Source: Haloarcula sp. H-GB4
GTDB lineage: Archaea; Halobacteriota; Halobacteria; Halobacteriales; Haloarculaceae
Direction of reading: 5' to 3'
Length of the DNA stretch: 64,000 nt
NCBI RefSeq assembly: GCF_030848575.1
Contig: NZ_JAVDDX010000001.1
Location: 1-64,000 of the forward strand
Shown here piece after piece: positions 51,353 to 59,907 of the stretch. Position 1 is the first letter of the stretch. The number at the start of each line of letters is the position of its first letter. Position numbers and translations under genes: made by a program. Below the pieces are notes generated by a model. The model saw only the letters and a program-made list of their open reading frames with translations, made no database searches and had not been told where the DNA came from.

Positions 51353-53041
51353 ATGGATACTGTGGCACGAAGCAACAAAGACGACGTAGAAACACCTTCA
51401 GCGGACCGAACGGAGAACGATACGAAGAACAGACCCGTCGACCGGCGGAAGTTCCTCTCGGCTACTGCTGCACTCGGCGCTGTGGGTCTCGCTGGTTGTT
51501 CTTCCAGTACCGAGGACGGGACCGAGCAGACCGACGAAGAATCCGAAGACGCTCAGGAGACCGCGACTTCATCTGGAACTGCCGAGACCGAATCTGAACC
51601 TGCAACGGGCGAGGTGACGCTCGTCCACGACACCCACGTACACGGTAGCTACGGCGACCTCGAAGAGGCGGCGAACATCGCCACCTACTTCGATCTGATG
51701 AATCAGATTGCGGACAATAACGAACACTCGATAAAGGTTGGATCCGGGGACGACCTGGCCACCTCCATTCTCTCCGCACAGTTCGACGGGAAACACATTG
51801 TCGACGCGTTCAACGAGGGTGGGCTGGAATTCGACACGTTCGGAAACCACGACTTTGACAGAGGGCCGGCTGTTTTGCGGGACCGTATTATCGACAGCGA
51901 GTTCCAGTGGGTAAGCGCGAACGCCCGCAACACACAGACTGGCGACGTGTTCGGTGCTGAACAGGGGGCGAGCCAGTACGAACTCGTCGAGGCCGGCGAC
52001 GTGACCGTCGGTATCACGGGAATCATCAACGTCGAAGCGCCGACGATCACCACCATGGGCGAGACTACTGAGGTCCCGGGCCTTGAGGAACCCGTCGACG
52101 AGGTCGTGACCGAAATGCGGGACGACGGTGCCGACCTCGTCGTCGTGCTGTCCCACGTGGCGAGCCCGGCCGCTGTCGAGCTTGCAGAGTCTGTCGACGG
52201 GATCGACGCTATCGTCGGCGATCACGCCGCGACGTTCTCAGAGGAGCCCCAAGTCGTGAACAACACGGTGCTTTCGTTCGTTGGCGACGAGTACGACTAT
52301 CTTGGCGAACTGACGCTCACTGTCGAAGACGGGGAGCGGACCGACCACAGCCTGACGGTGTACGACACCGCTGCTGCGGTTGAGGAGGACCGTGTCGAAC
52401 CGCATCCAGACGTGCTCGAAGTCGCCCAGAACTACGAAAGCCAGCTCAGTGACGAACTCGATGTCGTCATCGGGGAGACAACCGTTCCGCTCGATGCCCG
52501 CGAGGACACTGTCCGTTCCGAGGAATCGAACTTCGGGAATTACATTGCCGATGCGCTCCGCAGCCACGGCAATGCGGACATCGCAATCCAGAACGGTGGC
52601 GGCATCCGGACTGACGAACTCTACCCCGAAGGAGACATCACGAGACGGATGGTCTACAGCGTTCTCCCGTTCGGAAACAACCAGGTGACCATCGAGGTTA
52701 CCGGTGACACGCTGGTCGAGGCGCTGGAACTCAGTTCGACCGGCGGGGGCGGATTCCTGCAAGTGAGCGGTATGCGATACACCTACGACCCGGACAAATC
52801 GCAGGGCGACCGCGTCACTGAGGTAACGGTCGGCGGCGAGCCACTCGACACCGAAGCAACCTACACCGTCGCAACAAACGGCTTCACCGCCACCGGCGGC
52901 GACGGCTACACGATGTTCCAGGACGCTCCACGCATTATCGACGCAAACGAGGGCGAGCTGCTGTCGGTCATTCTTGAGGACGCAATCAAGGAGGACGGGA
53001 CGATTTCGCCGTCGGTCGAAGGCCGCATCACGACAGCGTAA
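51353..53041 (+). CDS. Exported 5'-nucleotidase / UshA-like metallophosphoesterase
   Basis: A 562-residue Tat lipoprotein: VDRRKFLSATAALGAVGLAGC. An acidic linker follows. The metallophosphoesterase domain has LVHDTHVHGSYGDLEE (D-x-H; the family has D-x-H-G), GSGDDLATSI, FGNHDFDRGPAVLRDRI and VVVLSHVASPAAVELAESVD, then IVGDHAA. The C-terminal nucleotidase domain has EESNFGNYIADALRSHGNAD, IQNGGGIRTDELYPEG and YTVATNGFTATGGDGYTMFQ, the adenine-binding loop. It hydrolyses nucleotides outside the membrane. A TATA-like TTTTATATAAAA lies about 20 bases before the ATG, giving a short or absent leader. Confidence 0.92.
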   Translation: MDTVARSNKDDVETPSADRTENDTKNRPVDRRKFLSATAALGAVGLAGCSSSTEDGTEQTDEESEDAQETATSSGTAETESEPATGEVTLVHDTHVHGSYGDLEEAANIATYFDLMNQIADNNEHSIKVGSGDDLATSILSAQFDGKHIVDAFNEGGLEFDTFGNHDFDRGPAVLRDRIIDSEFQWVSANARNTQTGDVFGAEQGASQYELVEAGDVTVGITGIINVEAPTITTMGETTEVPGLEEPVDEVVTEMRDDGADLVVVLSHVASPAAVELAESVDGIDAIVGDHAATFSEEPQVVNNTVLSFVGDEYDYLGELTLTVEDGERTDHSLTVYDTAAAVEEDRVEPHPDVLEVAQNYESQLSDELDVVIGETTVPLDAREDTVRSEESNFGNYIADALRSHGNADIAIQNGGGIRTDELYPEGDITRRMVYSVLPFGNNQVTIEVTGDTLVEALELSSTGGGGFLQVSGMRYTYDPDKSQGDRVTEVTVGGEPLDTEATYTVATNGFTATGGDGYTMFQDAPRIIDANEGELLSVILEDAIKEDGTISPSVEGRITTA

Positions 53042-53216
53042 CAGACAGATATGGACTCACTCGGGCCAACCGGTACTGTCTCGGCGCTAGCAGACGCTTT
53101 TCTGGTCTGACGCTCCGTCTCGGTGTTTCATCTCGCTCGTAGCTGGCGGGACACGGCCAAGCCACACCTCACGTGAGAAATATTGTCTCTTCGCTGTGTC
53201 TCCGAACGGCCCCTGA

Positions 53217-54377
53217 CTACTGTTCTCCGAATGTGAGTGTCATGTGGTCGAACTCCAGAAACGCAGTCTGGTAGCCGCGGTGCCGCGCGATCTGCGGCGG
53301 GGCTCCGACTTCCAGCGTCACCTCGTCACCCATCGCGATAGCAGGGAACGGGGCACCGTAATGGTACCCCAGTTCGGGGTGAATGGCTGCCTTCAGTGGC
53401 TTGCGGACCTCTTCACCGGCGCTGGAAACAGTTGCTCGGAGGCCCATGAACGGGAGTGGATACTGGTTGTACGGTGTTCGAGCGGACACCGCGAGATACG
53501 GGCCAGAGCTGTCAATTCCTGCCGGAGCATTTCGAAGAACTTGGACCACAAATTTCGCGGCCCCACTCTCAACGATACCGCCGTGTTCTCCTGGTAGCGC
53601 CCTCGCATCCGGCAGCGATCCGTTGGGTTTCATGTTCGTTTCCATCGGTTCGAGCGCCCCCGCCTGTCCCGCCTCGTCGACGAACCGCTCGCGAATGTTG
53701 TTCGTGATGTCGGTTCTGAACAGCAGGTCGAACTCGGCGTCCACCGAGTCGGTGAACCGCCCGCGATACTCGCCTAGCTGCCGCGCCGAAACCGGGTCAA
53801 ACGAGAGTTGCACCGTGTACTCACCCTCGTCCGGAAACGCGATGTTGTCTCCAAAGTGTGGGCCCATCTGCTGGGACAGCATCGGCCACAGCGACTTCTC
53901 GGCCACACTGTCGCCGCTCGCGGCGTCTCGAACCTCGACTGGCGGGCTACCCAGTGGGATACGCTGGTTGTACTCCGGGTCCCACACGGTTGCCATAAGA
54001 TGCAGACCCTGCCCATTGTTGATCCGTACGTAACTCTTCTCTTGGCCAGCTAATACCCAGAAGTCGTGAAGCAGTGTATAGGACATCGCCACCATGTACG
54101 GCCCTACCTCGGTCATACCGACCATCCGCATTCCGTCCTGATGTGCCGGGATGTGTACCAATGGACGTTCCTGCGCAGTAGCTGTCGGGAGTTCATTCTC
54201 CCGCCCCGCGTCGGTTCCCTCGGGCGTTGCTTCGGCCCCGCCAGGTGCAGCCCCGGATGGAGTCTCAGTCTCGCTCGTGGCGTCATCCCCCGTTGCACAG
54301 CCGGCGACACTCATCCCAAGTGCTACCCCGCTCGTAGCGATGAACTCACGGCGCGTAGGGTCTCTCCCGGGCCACAT
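53217..54377 (-). CDS. Tat lipoprotein resembling P19/Tp34 iron-binding proteins (DUF7350-type)
   Basis: A 386-residue exported lipoprotein: RREFIATSGVALGMSVAGC. After a Ser/Thr/Glu/Gly linker the mature domain begins at about 65: LVHIPAHQDGMRMVGMTEVG, PYMVAMSYTLLHDFWVLAGQ with His and Met residues that could bind metal, INNGQGLHLMATVWDPEYNQ and YTVQLSFDPVSARQLGEYRG. Two related beta halves seem present. This resembles haloarchaeal proteins annotated iron transport or DUF7350, which I place only tentatively with the P19/Tp34 group. It follows the DyP-like gene on the same strand, 94 bases apart. Confidence 0.6.
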   Translation of the reverse strand: MWPGRDPTRREFIATSGVALGMSVAGCATGDDATSETETPSGAAPGGAEATPEGTDAGRENELPTATAQERPLVHIPAHQDGMRMVGMTEVGPYMVAMSYTLLHDFWVLAGQEKSYVRINNGQGLHLMATVWDPEYNQRIPLGSPPVEVRDAASGDSVAEKSLWPMLSQQMGPHFGDNIAFPDEGEYTVQLSFDPVSARQLGEYRGRFTDSVDAEFDLLFRTDITNNIRERFVDEAGQAGALEPMETNMKPNGSLPDARALPGEHGGIVESGAAKFVVQVLRNAPAGIDSSGPYLAVSARTPYNQYPLPFMGLRATVSSAGEEVRKPLKAAIHPELGYHYGAPFPAIAMGDEVTLEVGAPPQIARHRGYQTAFLEFDHMTLTFGEQ

Positions 54378-54471
54378 GGTTGTATGGTGATTACTCTCTC
54401 GGAAAGGATATAAAACCTTGTCAGGGACACACTATCGCCGTCGCTCGGGAGAACTGTGGGGTCCGGTCGGG

Positions 54472-55782
54472 TCACGACGGACGGGGGAACGAGCGCTTCG
54501 AGCGGGGCGGGAGCAAGTAGTTCCCGCGTCGAACTGTGGTAATGTACTGCAGTATCCCGTTGTTGTTTTTCGTCCCGACGCCGCCGACATTCGCAACATC
54601 GGTGCCGTTCATGGCGGTCCGGGTCTGAATAAAGTCCGCGATGCTCTCCTGGAGACTGAGGAAGTGGACACCGGTCCGGCCATCGTCTACCGTCGCGAAG
54701 TCGCGTCGGAGGAGCCGTGGGTCGCCGTCCTCGTCTCGCGCACGTGCGAGCTTCTGGGCGTGCCCGACCACGCCTTCCTCAAATGCGTCGTCACTGACTC
54801 GGTCACCGACGCCAGTCTCCGAGACGAGCGACGAATCACCGAGGTTGTCGCCGACACCCTCGACCAGATCCTCCGCCGCGTGCGTCGCCGAGAACATCTT
54901 TGTGACGCGCTGTTTCCGGGAGTCCTGGTTGTACCACTGGTCCAGTTCTGTGCGTAGCAGTGAGAGGTGTTGCGTGGTGCCGCCCGCGAACGGACCCTCG
55001 GTGATCGTTACGCTGTCTTCTGTTGCCTGATTCTCTACAAACCCCGATTTGAAACCCATGAACAGCGGTGCATCTTCGGGGACCGCTCCGTCCGGAACGC
55101 CGTCCACGTCGTCGTGTTCCGCCGGGAGCCCCGGACCGATAAATCCCGTCCGCCGGTCGACCAACTCGACTATCCCATCTATGGTTTCGGTGACTTCGCT
55201 CCCGTTTGCCGTTTCCAACTCACCGAATAGCGCTTGCTTGGCCTCGAGCACCGCCGAAGCACGGTCGCTTGCTAGATGCACGAGGAGATCCGGAGTATCG
55301 AACGACGGGTCCTCGAAAGGGGCTAGTGCCGCCGGCCGGGGCAGGTCAACCGACTCCGAAAGCGGTTCGTCGTATCGGTCGAAGTATGCTGGAGAGTAGC
55401 CGACAGTAAACAGCAGCCCGTCGGAGGCCCACCGATACGTCTCCTCTAGCTCGCCAAACGCGTTCGCAGCCTGCTTCCGGTCTACGTCGTCGACCGGTCC
55501 ATCGCCAACATAGTTAGCCAGTAGCAACACGTGATGCCGAGCGAGCACCGGGTTCCCATGCTCATCGGTTCGAGAGAACTCGTTCCATGCGTGCTGTCGA
55601 TTCGGTAGTTCAGCCGCCGATTCGGTGCCGTCTGGCCGGTCGGTATTACGGTTGGCCTCCCCCGTCTCCGTTGGCTGGCTCTCTAGATTGAGGCAGGCTG
55701 CGAGCCCTGCCGACCCTCCGACCGCGACGGCTGCGCGGAGCGCTTCCCGGCGGGTCAGGGTCCTGTCTCCGTCCGTCATCAA
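54472..55782 (-). CDS. Tat-exported DyP-type peroxidase homologue with altered GxxDG motif
   Basis: A 436-residue exported protein: LTRREALRAAVAVGGSAGLAAC. The body is DyP/EfeB-like: VLLLANYVGDGPVDDVDRKQ, LLFTVGYSPAYFDRYDEPLS, DLLVHLASDRASAVLEAKQA, GFKSGFVENQA and, in the C-terminal half, VGHAQKLARARDEDGDPRLL and RDFATVDDGRTGVHFLSLQE, where heme-ligand His is expected. The family's GxxDG is GFKSG here: the catalytic Asp is Ser (near residue 246). So it may bind heme or iron (EfeB-like) without normal peroxidase turnover. With the lipoprotein at 53217 it may form an iron-uptake pair; inferred. Confidence 0.7.
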   Translation of the reverse strand: MMTDGDRTLTRREALRAAVAVGGSAGLAACLNLESQPTETGEANRNTDRPDGTESAAELPNRQHAWNEFSRTDEHGNPVLARHHVLLLANYVGDGPVDDVDRKQAANAFGELEETYRWASDGLLFTVGYSPAYFDRYDEPLSESVDLPRPAALAPFEDPSFDTPDLLVHLASDRASAVLEAKQALFGELETANGSEVTETIDGIVELVDRRTGFIGPGLPAEHDDVDGVPDGAVPEDAPLFMGFKSGFVENQATEDSVTITEGPFAGGTTQHLSLLRTELDQWYNQDSRKQRVTKMFSATHAAEDLVEGVGDNLGDSSLVSETGVGDRVSDDAFEEGVVGHAQKLARARDEDGDPRLLRRDFATVDDGRTGVHFLSLQESIADFIQTRTAMNGTDVANVGGVGTKNNNGILQYITTVRRGNYLLPPRSKRSFPRPS

Positions 55783-55919
55783 CTACTGTCCGTTCGGACG
55801 AGTTCGGCATAAATATTTGCCTGACATCCAACAGGACGACGTTTGGCGGCCTGTCCTCGCTGGCGACGAGGCGCTTCCGCTACTGAGCGATGCAAACAGA
55901 CGGGATGCGTTATGTGCCG

Positions 55920-57095
55920 CTATTCGTAGACGTGGACGCTTCCGGTCGTGTTGTTCTCGATGTAGTCCCAGTCGTACTCCACACCCAGACCGGGGCCGTC
56001 AGGGACACTGACCGTTCCGTCGTCGTCGACAGCATCCATTAGGTCGGAGTAGCCGCCCTCGTACACCGGCGGCTGAGTGTTCTGGCAGTCCGGGTGGACA
56101 AGCGCCATCTCGTAGTAGTTGGAGTTGCGGCAGGCGGCGATGCAATGGCGCTGGGCGGGACCAGGCGCATGGAACTCCACGTCCAGTCCGAACGCTTCGG
56201 CCATGCGGGCCACCTTGATCGCGCCGGTGATGCCCGCGTCGTATTCGGGGTCGGCCCGGAGGAAGTCAGTCGCCTCGCTGGCGGCGAAGTCGGATTTGAT
56301 CTCCAGTCCGCGGATGTGTTCCGTCTGGAGAATCGGGGTGTCGAGTTTCTGTGCCAGCTTCTTGTGGGCGTGCTGTGAGATACCGCCGTCGCGGAACGGG
56401 TCCTCGTACCAGAAGAAGTCCTGTTCATCGAGCGCCCGGCCAAGTTCCAGCGCGTCGGCGAACGTCTCCAGTTCGCAGGCCGGGTCGTGCATCAGGTCCA
56501 TCTCGTCGCCGACGGCTTCGCCGACGGCGTGGACCGCCTCGACTTCGCGGTCGAGACTTCGGGCGTCGTCGCCGCCACCCCAGCCGTGAATCTTGAAGCC
56601 GCCGAAGCCTTCCTCGCGGCACTCCTCGGCGAAGTCGGCGAAGGCTTCCGGTGAGTCCAGCCCGCCCGCGTCGTCGCCGTGGTACGTCGACGCGTAGGTG
56701 GGAATACGCTCACGGTAGGTCCCCAGCAGTTCGTGAATCGGGGCGTCGTAGTACTTCCCGGCGAAGTCCCACAGCGCGATATCCATCGGGCCGATGCCCA
56801 TCCGATCGTATTTTCGGAGCGCGCGCTTGCATTCGGACCAGTGTTTCTCGCGTTTCAGCGGGTCCTTGCCGATGAGGTACTGGGCGGTGATGTTGTACTG
56901 GGCGGCTGCCGGCGAGTTACCGCCGACGTACTCGCCGGTGATTCCCTCGTCAGTATGAATCTGGATGCCGAATAGTTTCCGTGTGGTTGTTTCGCCCGGC
57001 GCATAGACCAGATTGAAGCCGTGCTTGTCGGTCCCCACGTCTTCGAGGGGGTACTCGAACTCTCGACTTTCGATCTTCGTTATCGTTGGCGACAT
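55920..57095 (-). CDS. xacD: Pentonate (D-xylonate/L-arabinonate) dehydratase, enolase superfamily
   Basis: A 391-residue enzyme that dehydrates xylonate to 2-keto-3-deoxypentonate. The start is ATG 57093-57095 (MSPTITKIESREFEYPLEDV); a longer frame to 57170 lacks coding character. Enolase-superfamily features: LFGIQIHTDEGITGEYVGGN, MDIALWDFAGKYYDAPIHEL, GGFKIHGWGGGDD with the Lys-x-His general base region, metal acids in MDLMHDPACELET, FFWYEDPFRDGG and LQTEHIRGLE. Close relatives known from Haloferax and Haloarcula act in the oxidative pentose pathway, and the xylose dehydrogenase nearby supports this. Last gene of the run 59184-55920 on the minus strand. Confidence 0.87.
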   Translation of the reverse strand: MSPTITKIESREFEYPLEDVGTDKHGFNLVYAPGETTTRKLFGIQIHTDEGITGEYVGGNSPAAAQYNITAQYLIGKDPLKREKHWSECKRALRKYDRMGIGPMDIALWDFAGKYYDAPIHELLGTYRERIPTYASTYHGDDAGGLDSPEAFADFAEECREEGFGGFKIHGWGGGDDARSLDREVEAVHAVGEAVGDEMDLMHDPACELETFADALELGRALDEQDFFWYEDPFRDGGISQHAHKKLAQKLDTPILQTEHIRGLEIKSDFAASEATDFLRADPEYDAGITGAIKVARMAEAFGLDVEFHAPGPAQRHCIAACRNSNYYEMALVHPDCQNTQPPVYEGGYSDLMDAVDDDGTVSVPDGPGLGVEYDWDYIENNTTGSVHVYE

Positions 57096-57196
57096 TTGCC
57101 GGACATACTGTGGTGGGGGTATTAAAGCTACCCCGCGACAAACCCGAGGCCCTGTTTGAGTGACCGACACAGCAGCGACCGGACCTACGGTCTCAC

Positions 57197-58057
57197 TCAG
57201 TCCAGCGCGTCAATACGACGAATACCGGGCTCACCCAGCCGAACCGAACAGCCGATATACAGCGGTTCGATGACTCGGGGATAGTCGAACGACACCGCGT
57301 GTTCGTGGAGTACCTTCGGGTCGCCGGCTTCGCCCTGCCACATATCGTGATGTGAGGGGAGCAACCGGGATAGCTGGAGCTGATTTGCGGCCTCGATAAT
57401 CTCGTTTTCGTCCATATACCACTTCGTTCTGACACCGGAGTCGGGCTCGGGCTCGTAGATGGAGCCCACAGTGCCAAACGCCAGCGCGCCCACATCGATA
57501 TCGAACTGCTCGCCCACGTCGGAAAACTCCTCTGCGGGTCGGCTATCACCGGCGTGGAAGAACGTCCCGGCGTCGTGCTCGATGACGTACCCCACCGGTT
57601 CGATGGCGTCAGGATCGTTCGTCCCAGTAACGTGCACGGTGAAATCACCGACAGCAAACTCATCACTGACGGCGATTTCGTTGCGCTGCTCGTCGGGCAC
57701 CTGCAGCTCACCGTCATAGTCCGGAGAGTCATACGATGCCGACGGCGCATACAGGTCCGCGCCGAGATCCTCGACCAGTGGGCCGTACGACGGCGGGTGC
57801 ATGTGGTCGATGTGTTCGTGTGTGACGAGTGTGGCATCACACTGTGTCGCGTCGTCGGGGTCCATCGGCACCGGAATCATGCGGATGAGGTTCGGTGGGT
57901 CGCCAGTCCCGAAGTAGGGGTCGATGTACAGCGTCGTCGACTGCGAGCGGAGTACGAAACCGTTACAGCCGAGATACCAGATCACGACGCCGTCACCGGG
58001 GTCTGTCGCTTCTATTTCGTCGCGGACAAACCAGTCGTCCCACGTTGACTGAACCAT
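57197..58057 (-). CDS. xacC: UlaG-like metallo-beta-lactamase-fold protein, candidate pentonolactonase
   Basis: A 286-residue metallohydrolase. I start it at ATG 58055-58057 (MVQSTWDDWFVRDEIEATDP), 45 bases after xacA; an upstream TTG start is weaker. The zinc motif TLVTHEHIDHMHPPSYGPL (HxHxDH) is at about 95, with IDPYFGTGDPPNL before it, HAGDSRPAEEF and LPSHHDMWQGEAGD as later ligands. The fold matches UlaG-type sugar-lactone hydrolases. Next to xylose dehydrogenase, which makes xylonolactone, it is the obvious lactonase; Haloferax XacC is, as I recall, of this fold. The substrate is inferred, not shown. Confidence 0.7.
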   Translation of the reverse strand: MVQSTWDDWFVRDEIEATDPGDGVVIWYLGCNGFVLRSQSTTLYIDPYFGTGDPPNLIRMIPVPMDPDDATQCDATLVTHEHIDHMHPPSYGPLVEDLGADLYAPSASYDSPDYDGELQVPDEQRNEIAVSDEFAVGDFTVHVTGTNDPDAIEPVGYVIEHDAGTFFHAGDSRPAEEFSDVGEQFDIDVGALAFGTVGSIYEPEPDSGVRTKWYMDENEIIEAANQLQLSRLLPSHHDMWQGEAGDPKVLHEHAVSFDYPRVIEPLYIGCSVRLGEPGIRRIDALD

Positions 58058-58101
58058 GCGCTGAACTACACTTGGCCGGGTCAAAAAATCTCGCACCGCG
58101 T

Positions 58102-59184
58102 TCAATCGAGCGTGACCGTCGACTCCGTTTCCGAGGCCTCGTAGACGGCCTTGATCGTGTTGATGTCGACGAGGCCGTGTTCCCCGTCGGCGTAGGGCTC
58201 AGTGTCGGTCAGCAGACAGTGAGAGAAGTACTCGAACTCCTCTTCCATCTGGTCGATCTGTTCGAAGTCGATGTCGACTGTCGTTCCCTCGTGGGAAAGC
58301 TGGAGCGCACGGTCGTCCCAGGGGTAGAAGGCCGGTTCGACGCGGACCTTGCCTTCGGTTCCGAGTACGGAGATGTGGCTGTCGAGATGGGCGTTCTGGC
58401 TGGCGGTACACACCGCGTACACGTGGCCGGGGAAATCTAGCTGGAACGCCCCGTGTTCGTCGGGCACGTCCGCAAACTCCTCTTGCACCGATGCGACGGT
58501 TCCCCGGACGGCCACGGGGTCGGCATCCAGCAGGAATCGGCTCGTGTTCAGCGGATAGATGCCGATATCCATGACGGCACACCCACCGGACAGCTCCCCG
58601 TCCAGCCGCCACTGGTCGGGGTCGGGGACGAGTTCGAGAATGGGTTCGGTCATGTTGCCGTGGACGAACAGCGGCTCGCCGATGTAGCCCTCGTCGATGA
58701 GGTCCTTCGCCCGCCGGACGGCTGGCTCGGTGTGCATCCGATAGGCGATCATCAATGTCGCGTCGTGTTCCTCACAGACCTCGACCATTCGCTCGGCGCG
58801 CTCGATGGTGGCCTCCATCGGTTTCTCACAGAGGATCGCCTTGTCCAGTTCTGCTGCCGTCTCGACGTACGGGAGGTGGAGCGCGTTCGGGGTGACGATG
58901 TAGACGGCGTCGTACGCGTCGCTTGCGGCCCCGTCGTGGAACTCCTCGTACGTAATCGCGTGTTCGACTGTCTCCGAATTAGCTGCCACGTCCGCCGCTT
59001 TCTCGCGGTCGCTGCTGACCAGCACAGTCGTTTCACAGAGCTCCGCCGCGTCGACGGCGGGCATCGCCTGTTCGGTGGTCCACCAGCCGACGCCGATCAT
59101 CGCGAACCGAACTGGGTCGTCGGTCGCTGTCTGTTCTTGCCAGTCTCGACGGTCGAATCCTCCCGTGAGCGCGTCAACGTTCAT
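58102..59184 (-). CDS. xacA: D-xylose dehydrogenase (Gfo/Idh/MocA family)
   Basis: A 360-residue NADP-dependent enzyme oxidising xylose (and arabinose) to the lactone. The N-terminus MNVDALTGGFDRRDWQEQTA and RFAMIGVGWWTTEQAMPAVD are, from memory, nearly identical to the characterised Haloarcula and Haloferax xylose dehydrogenases. Rossmann motif IGVGWW, then VTPNALHLPYVETAAELDKA, the catalytic EKP in ILCEKPMEATIERAERMVEV, and SGGCAVMDIGIYPLNTSRFL. It is the first gene of the run xacA-xacC-xacD. Probably induced by pentose; no regulator in view. Confidence 0.95.
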   Translation of the reverse strand: MNVDALTGGFDRRDWQEQTATDDPVRFAMIGVGWWTTEQAMPAVDAAELCETTVLVSSDREKAADVAANSETVEHAITYEEFHDGAASDAYDAVYIVTPNALHLPYVETAAELDKAILCEKPMEATIERAERMVEVCEEHDATLMIAYRMHTEPAVRRAKDLIDEGYIGEPLFVHGNMTEPILELVPDPDQWRLDGELSGGCAVMDIGIYPLNTSRFLLDADPVAVRGTVASVQEEFADVPDEHGAFQLDFPGHVYAVCTASQNAHLDSHISVLGTEGKVRVEPAFYPWDDRALQLSHEGTTVDIDFEQIDQMEEEFEYFSHCLLTDTEPYADGEHGLVDINTIKAVYEASETESTVTLD

Positions 59185-59907
59185 ACCATTGTGGTCAATT
59201 GGCTGGATATTATCTTTTGTGTTGGCACGCCCGTGTCAGCCTGCACTGTCCCAGTGTAGCGAATGATAGTTCATATCAGACGTAAAGATATCCCGAAAGA
59301 AGATATAGTCGTTTGCTATAGTGGAACAAGCTACTATTCTCAGCCGCAGAACTTCGACACCAACCGGTCGATAATTCGCGGGGAAAATGCTGTTTCACTG
59401 GCTGTCTGTGGCCTGTCTTCGTCCCCGCTTTCCGGTTTCGGTATCGAGAATAACGACAGTACAACCGTTATGGAAGCCGTTCCACCATTATGAATGGACG
59501 ACCGTGAGCGGAGCACCACGGTTCGTTTGATAGGGGCTGTTTGAAACTCCATCTCATTCGACGCGTTCTCTGTGGACAGAACAAATGCTATAGCCGACGA
59601 CGAAGTGGCGCTGTGCCCAACCGAATACTGGTCTCGTTTCTCGCCATACTCAGGTGGGTCCAGCCAGTGGCATTAACGGCAGCGAACCTCCCTGGCTGCC
59701 GGCGCGCTACTACCGAGAGTGGAGCGTCTGTATGGGACAGACAGCGCCGATGCTGGGACCGGTCCACCACCGCTGGTCGGTTGGGCTACGACCATGACTT
59801 TGCACGCTCTTGTGGTTGACAAGAGCAATGGAAAATAGCGATTAGTACCATATAAAAACTATGTGACAAAAATACCACTTCGCAGTTAGCGGTGGTGGCC
59901 GCCTCGA
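59185..59907. other. Gene-free stretch between pentose genes
   Basis: About 720 bases without a supported gene. The left third holds the xylose dehydrogenase promoter, with AT-rich TGGATATTATCTTTTGTG just before the start. 59260-59480 is AT-richer than the average. No repeat or structured RNA was noticed. Several short frames lack haloarchaeal amino-acid composition. Confidence 0.5.

Noticed and set aside
58058-58105. TTG start at 58105 for the MBL-fold gene
   Set aside because: It overlaps the stop of xacA and adds a segment not needed for the fold; ATG at 58057 is preferred.
59541-59819. 92-codon plus-strand frame between pentose genes
   Set aside because: Arg/Cys-rich, no ribosome site, no relative recognised; composition of non-coding DNA.
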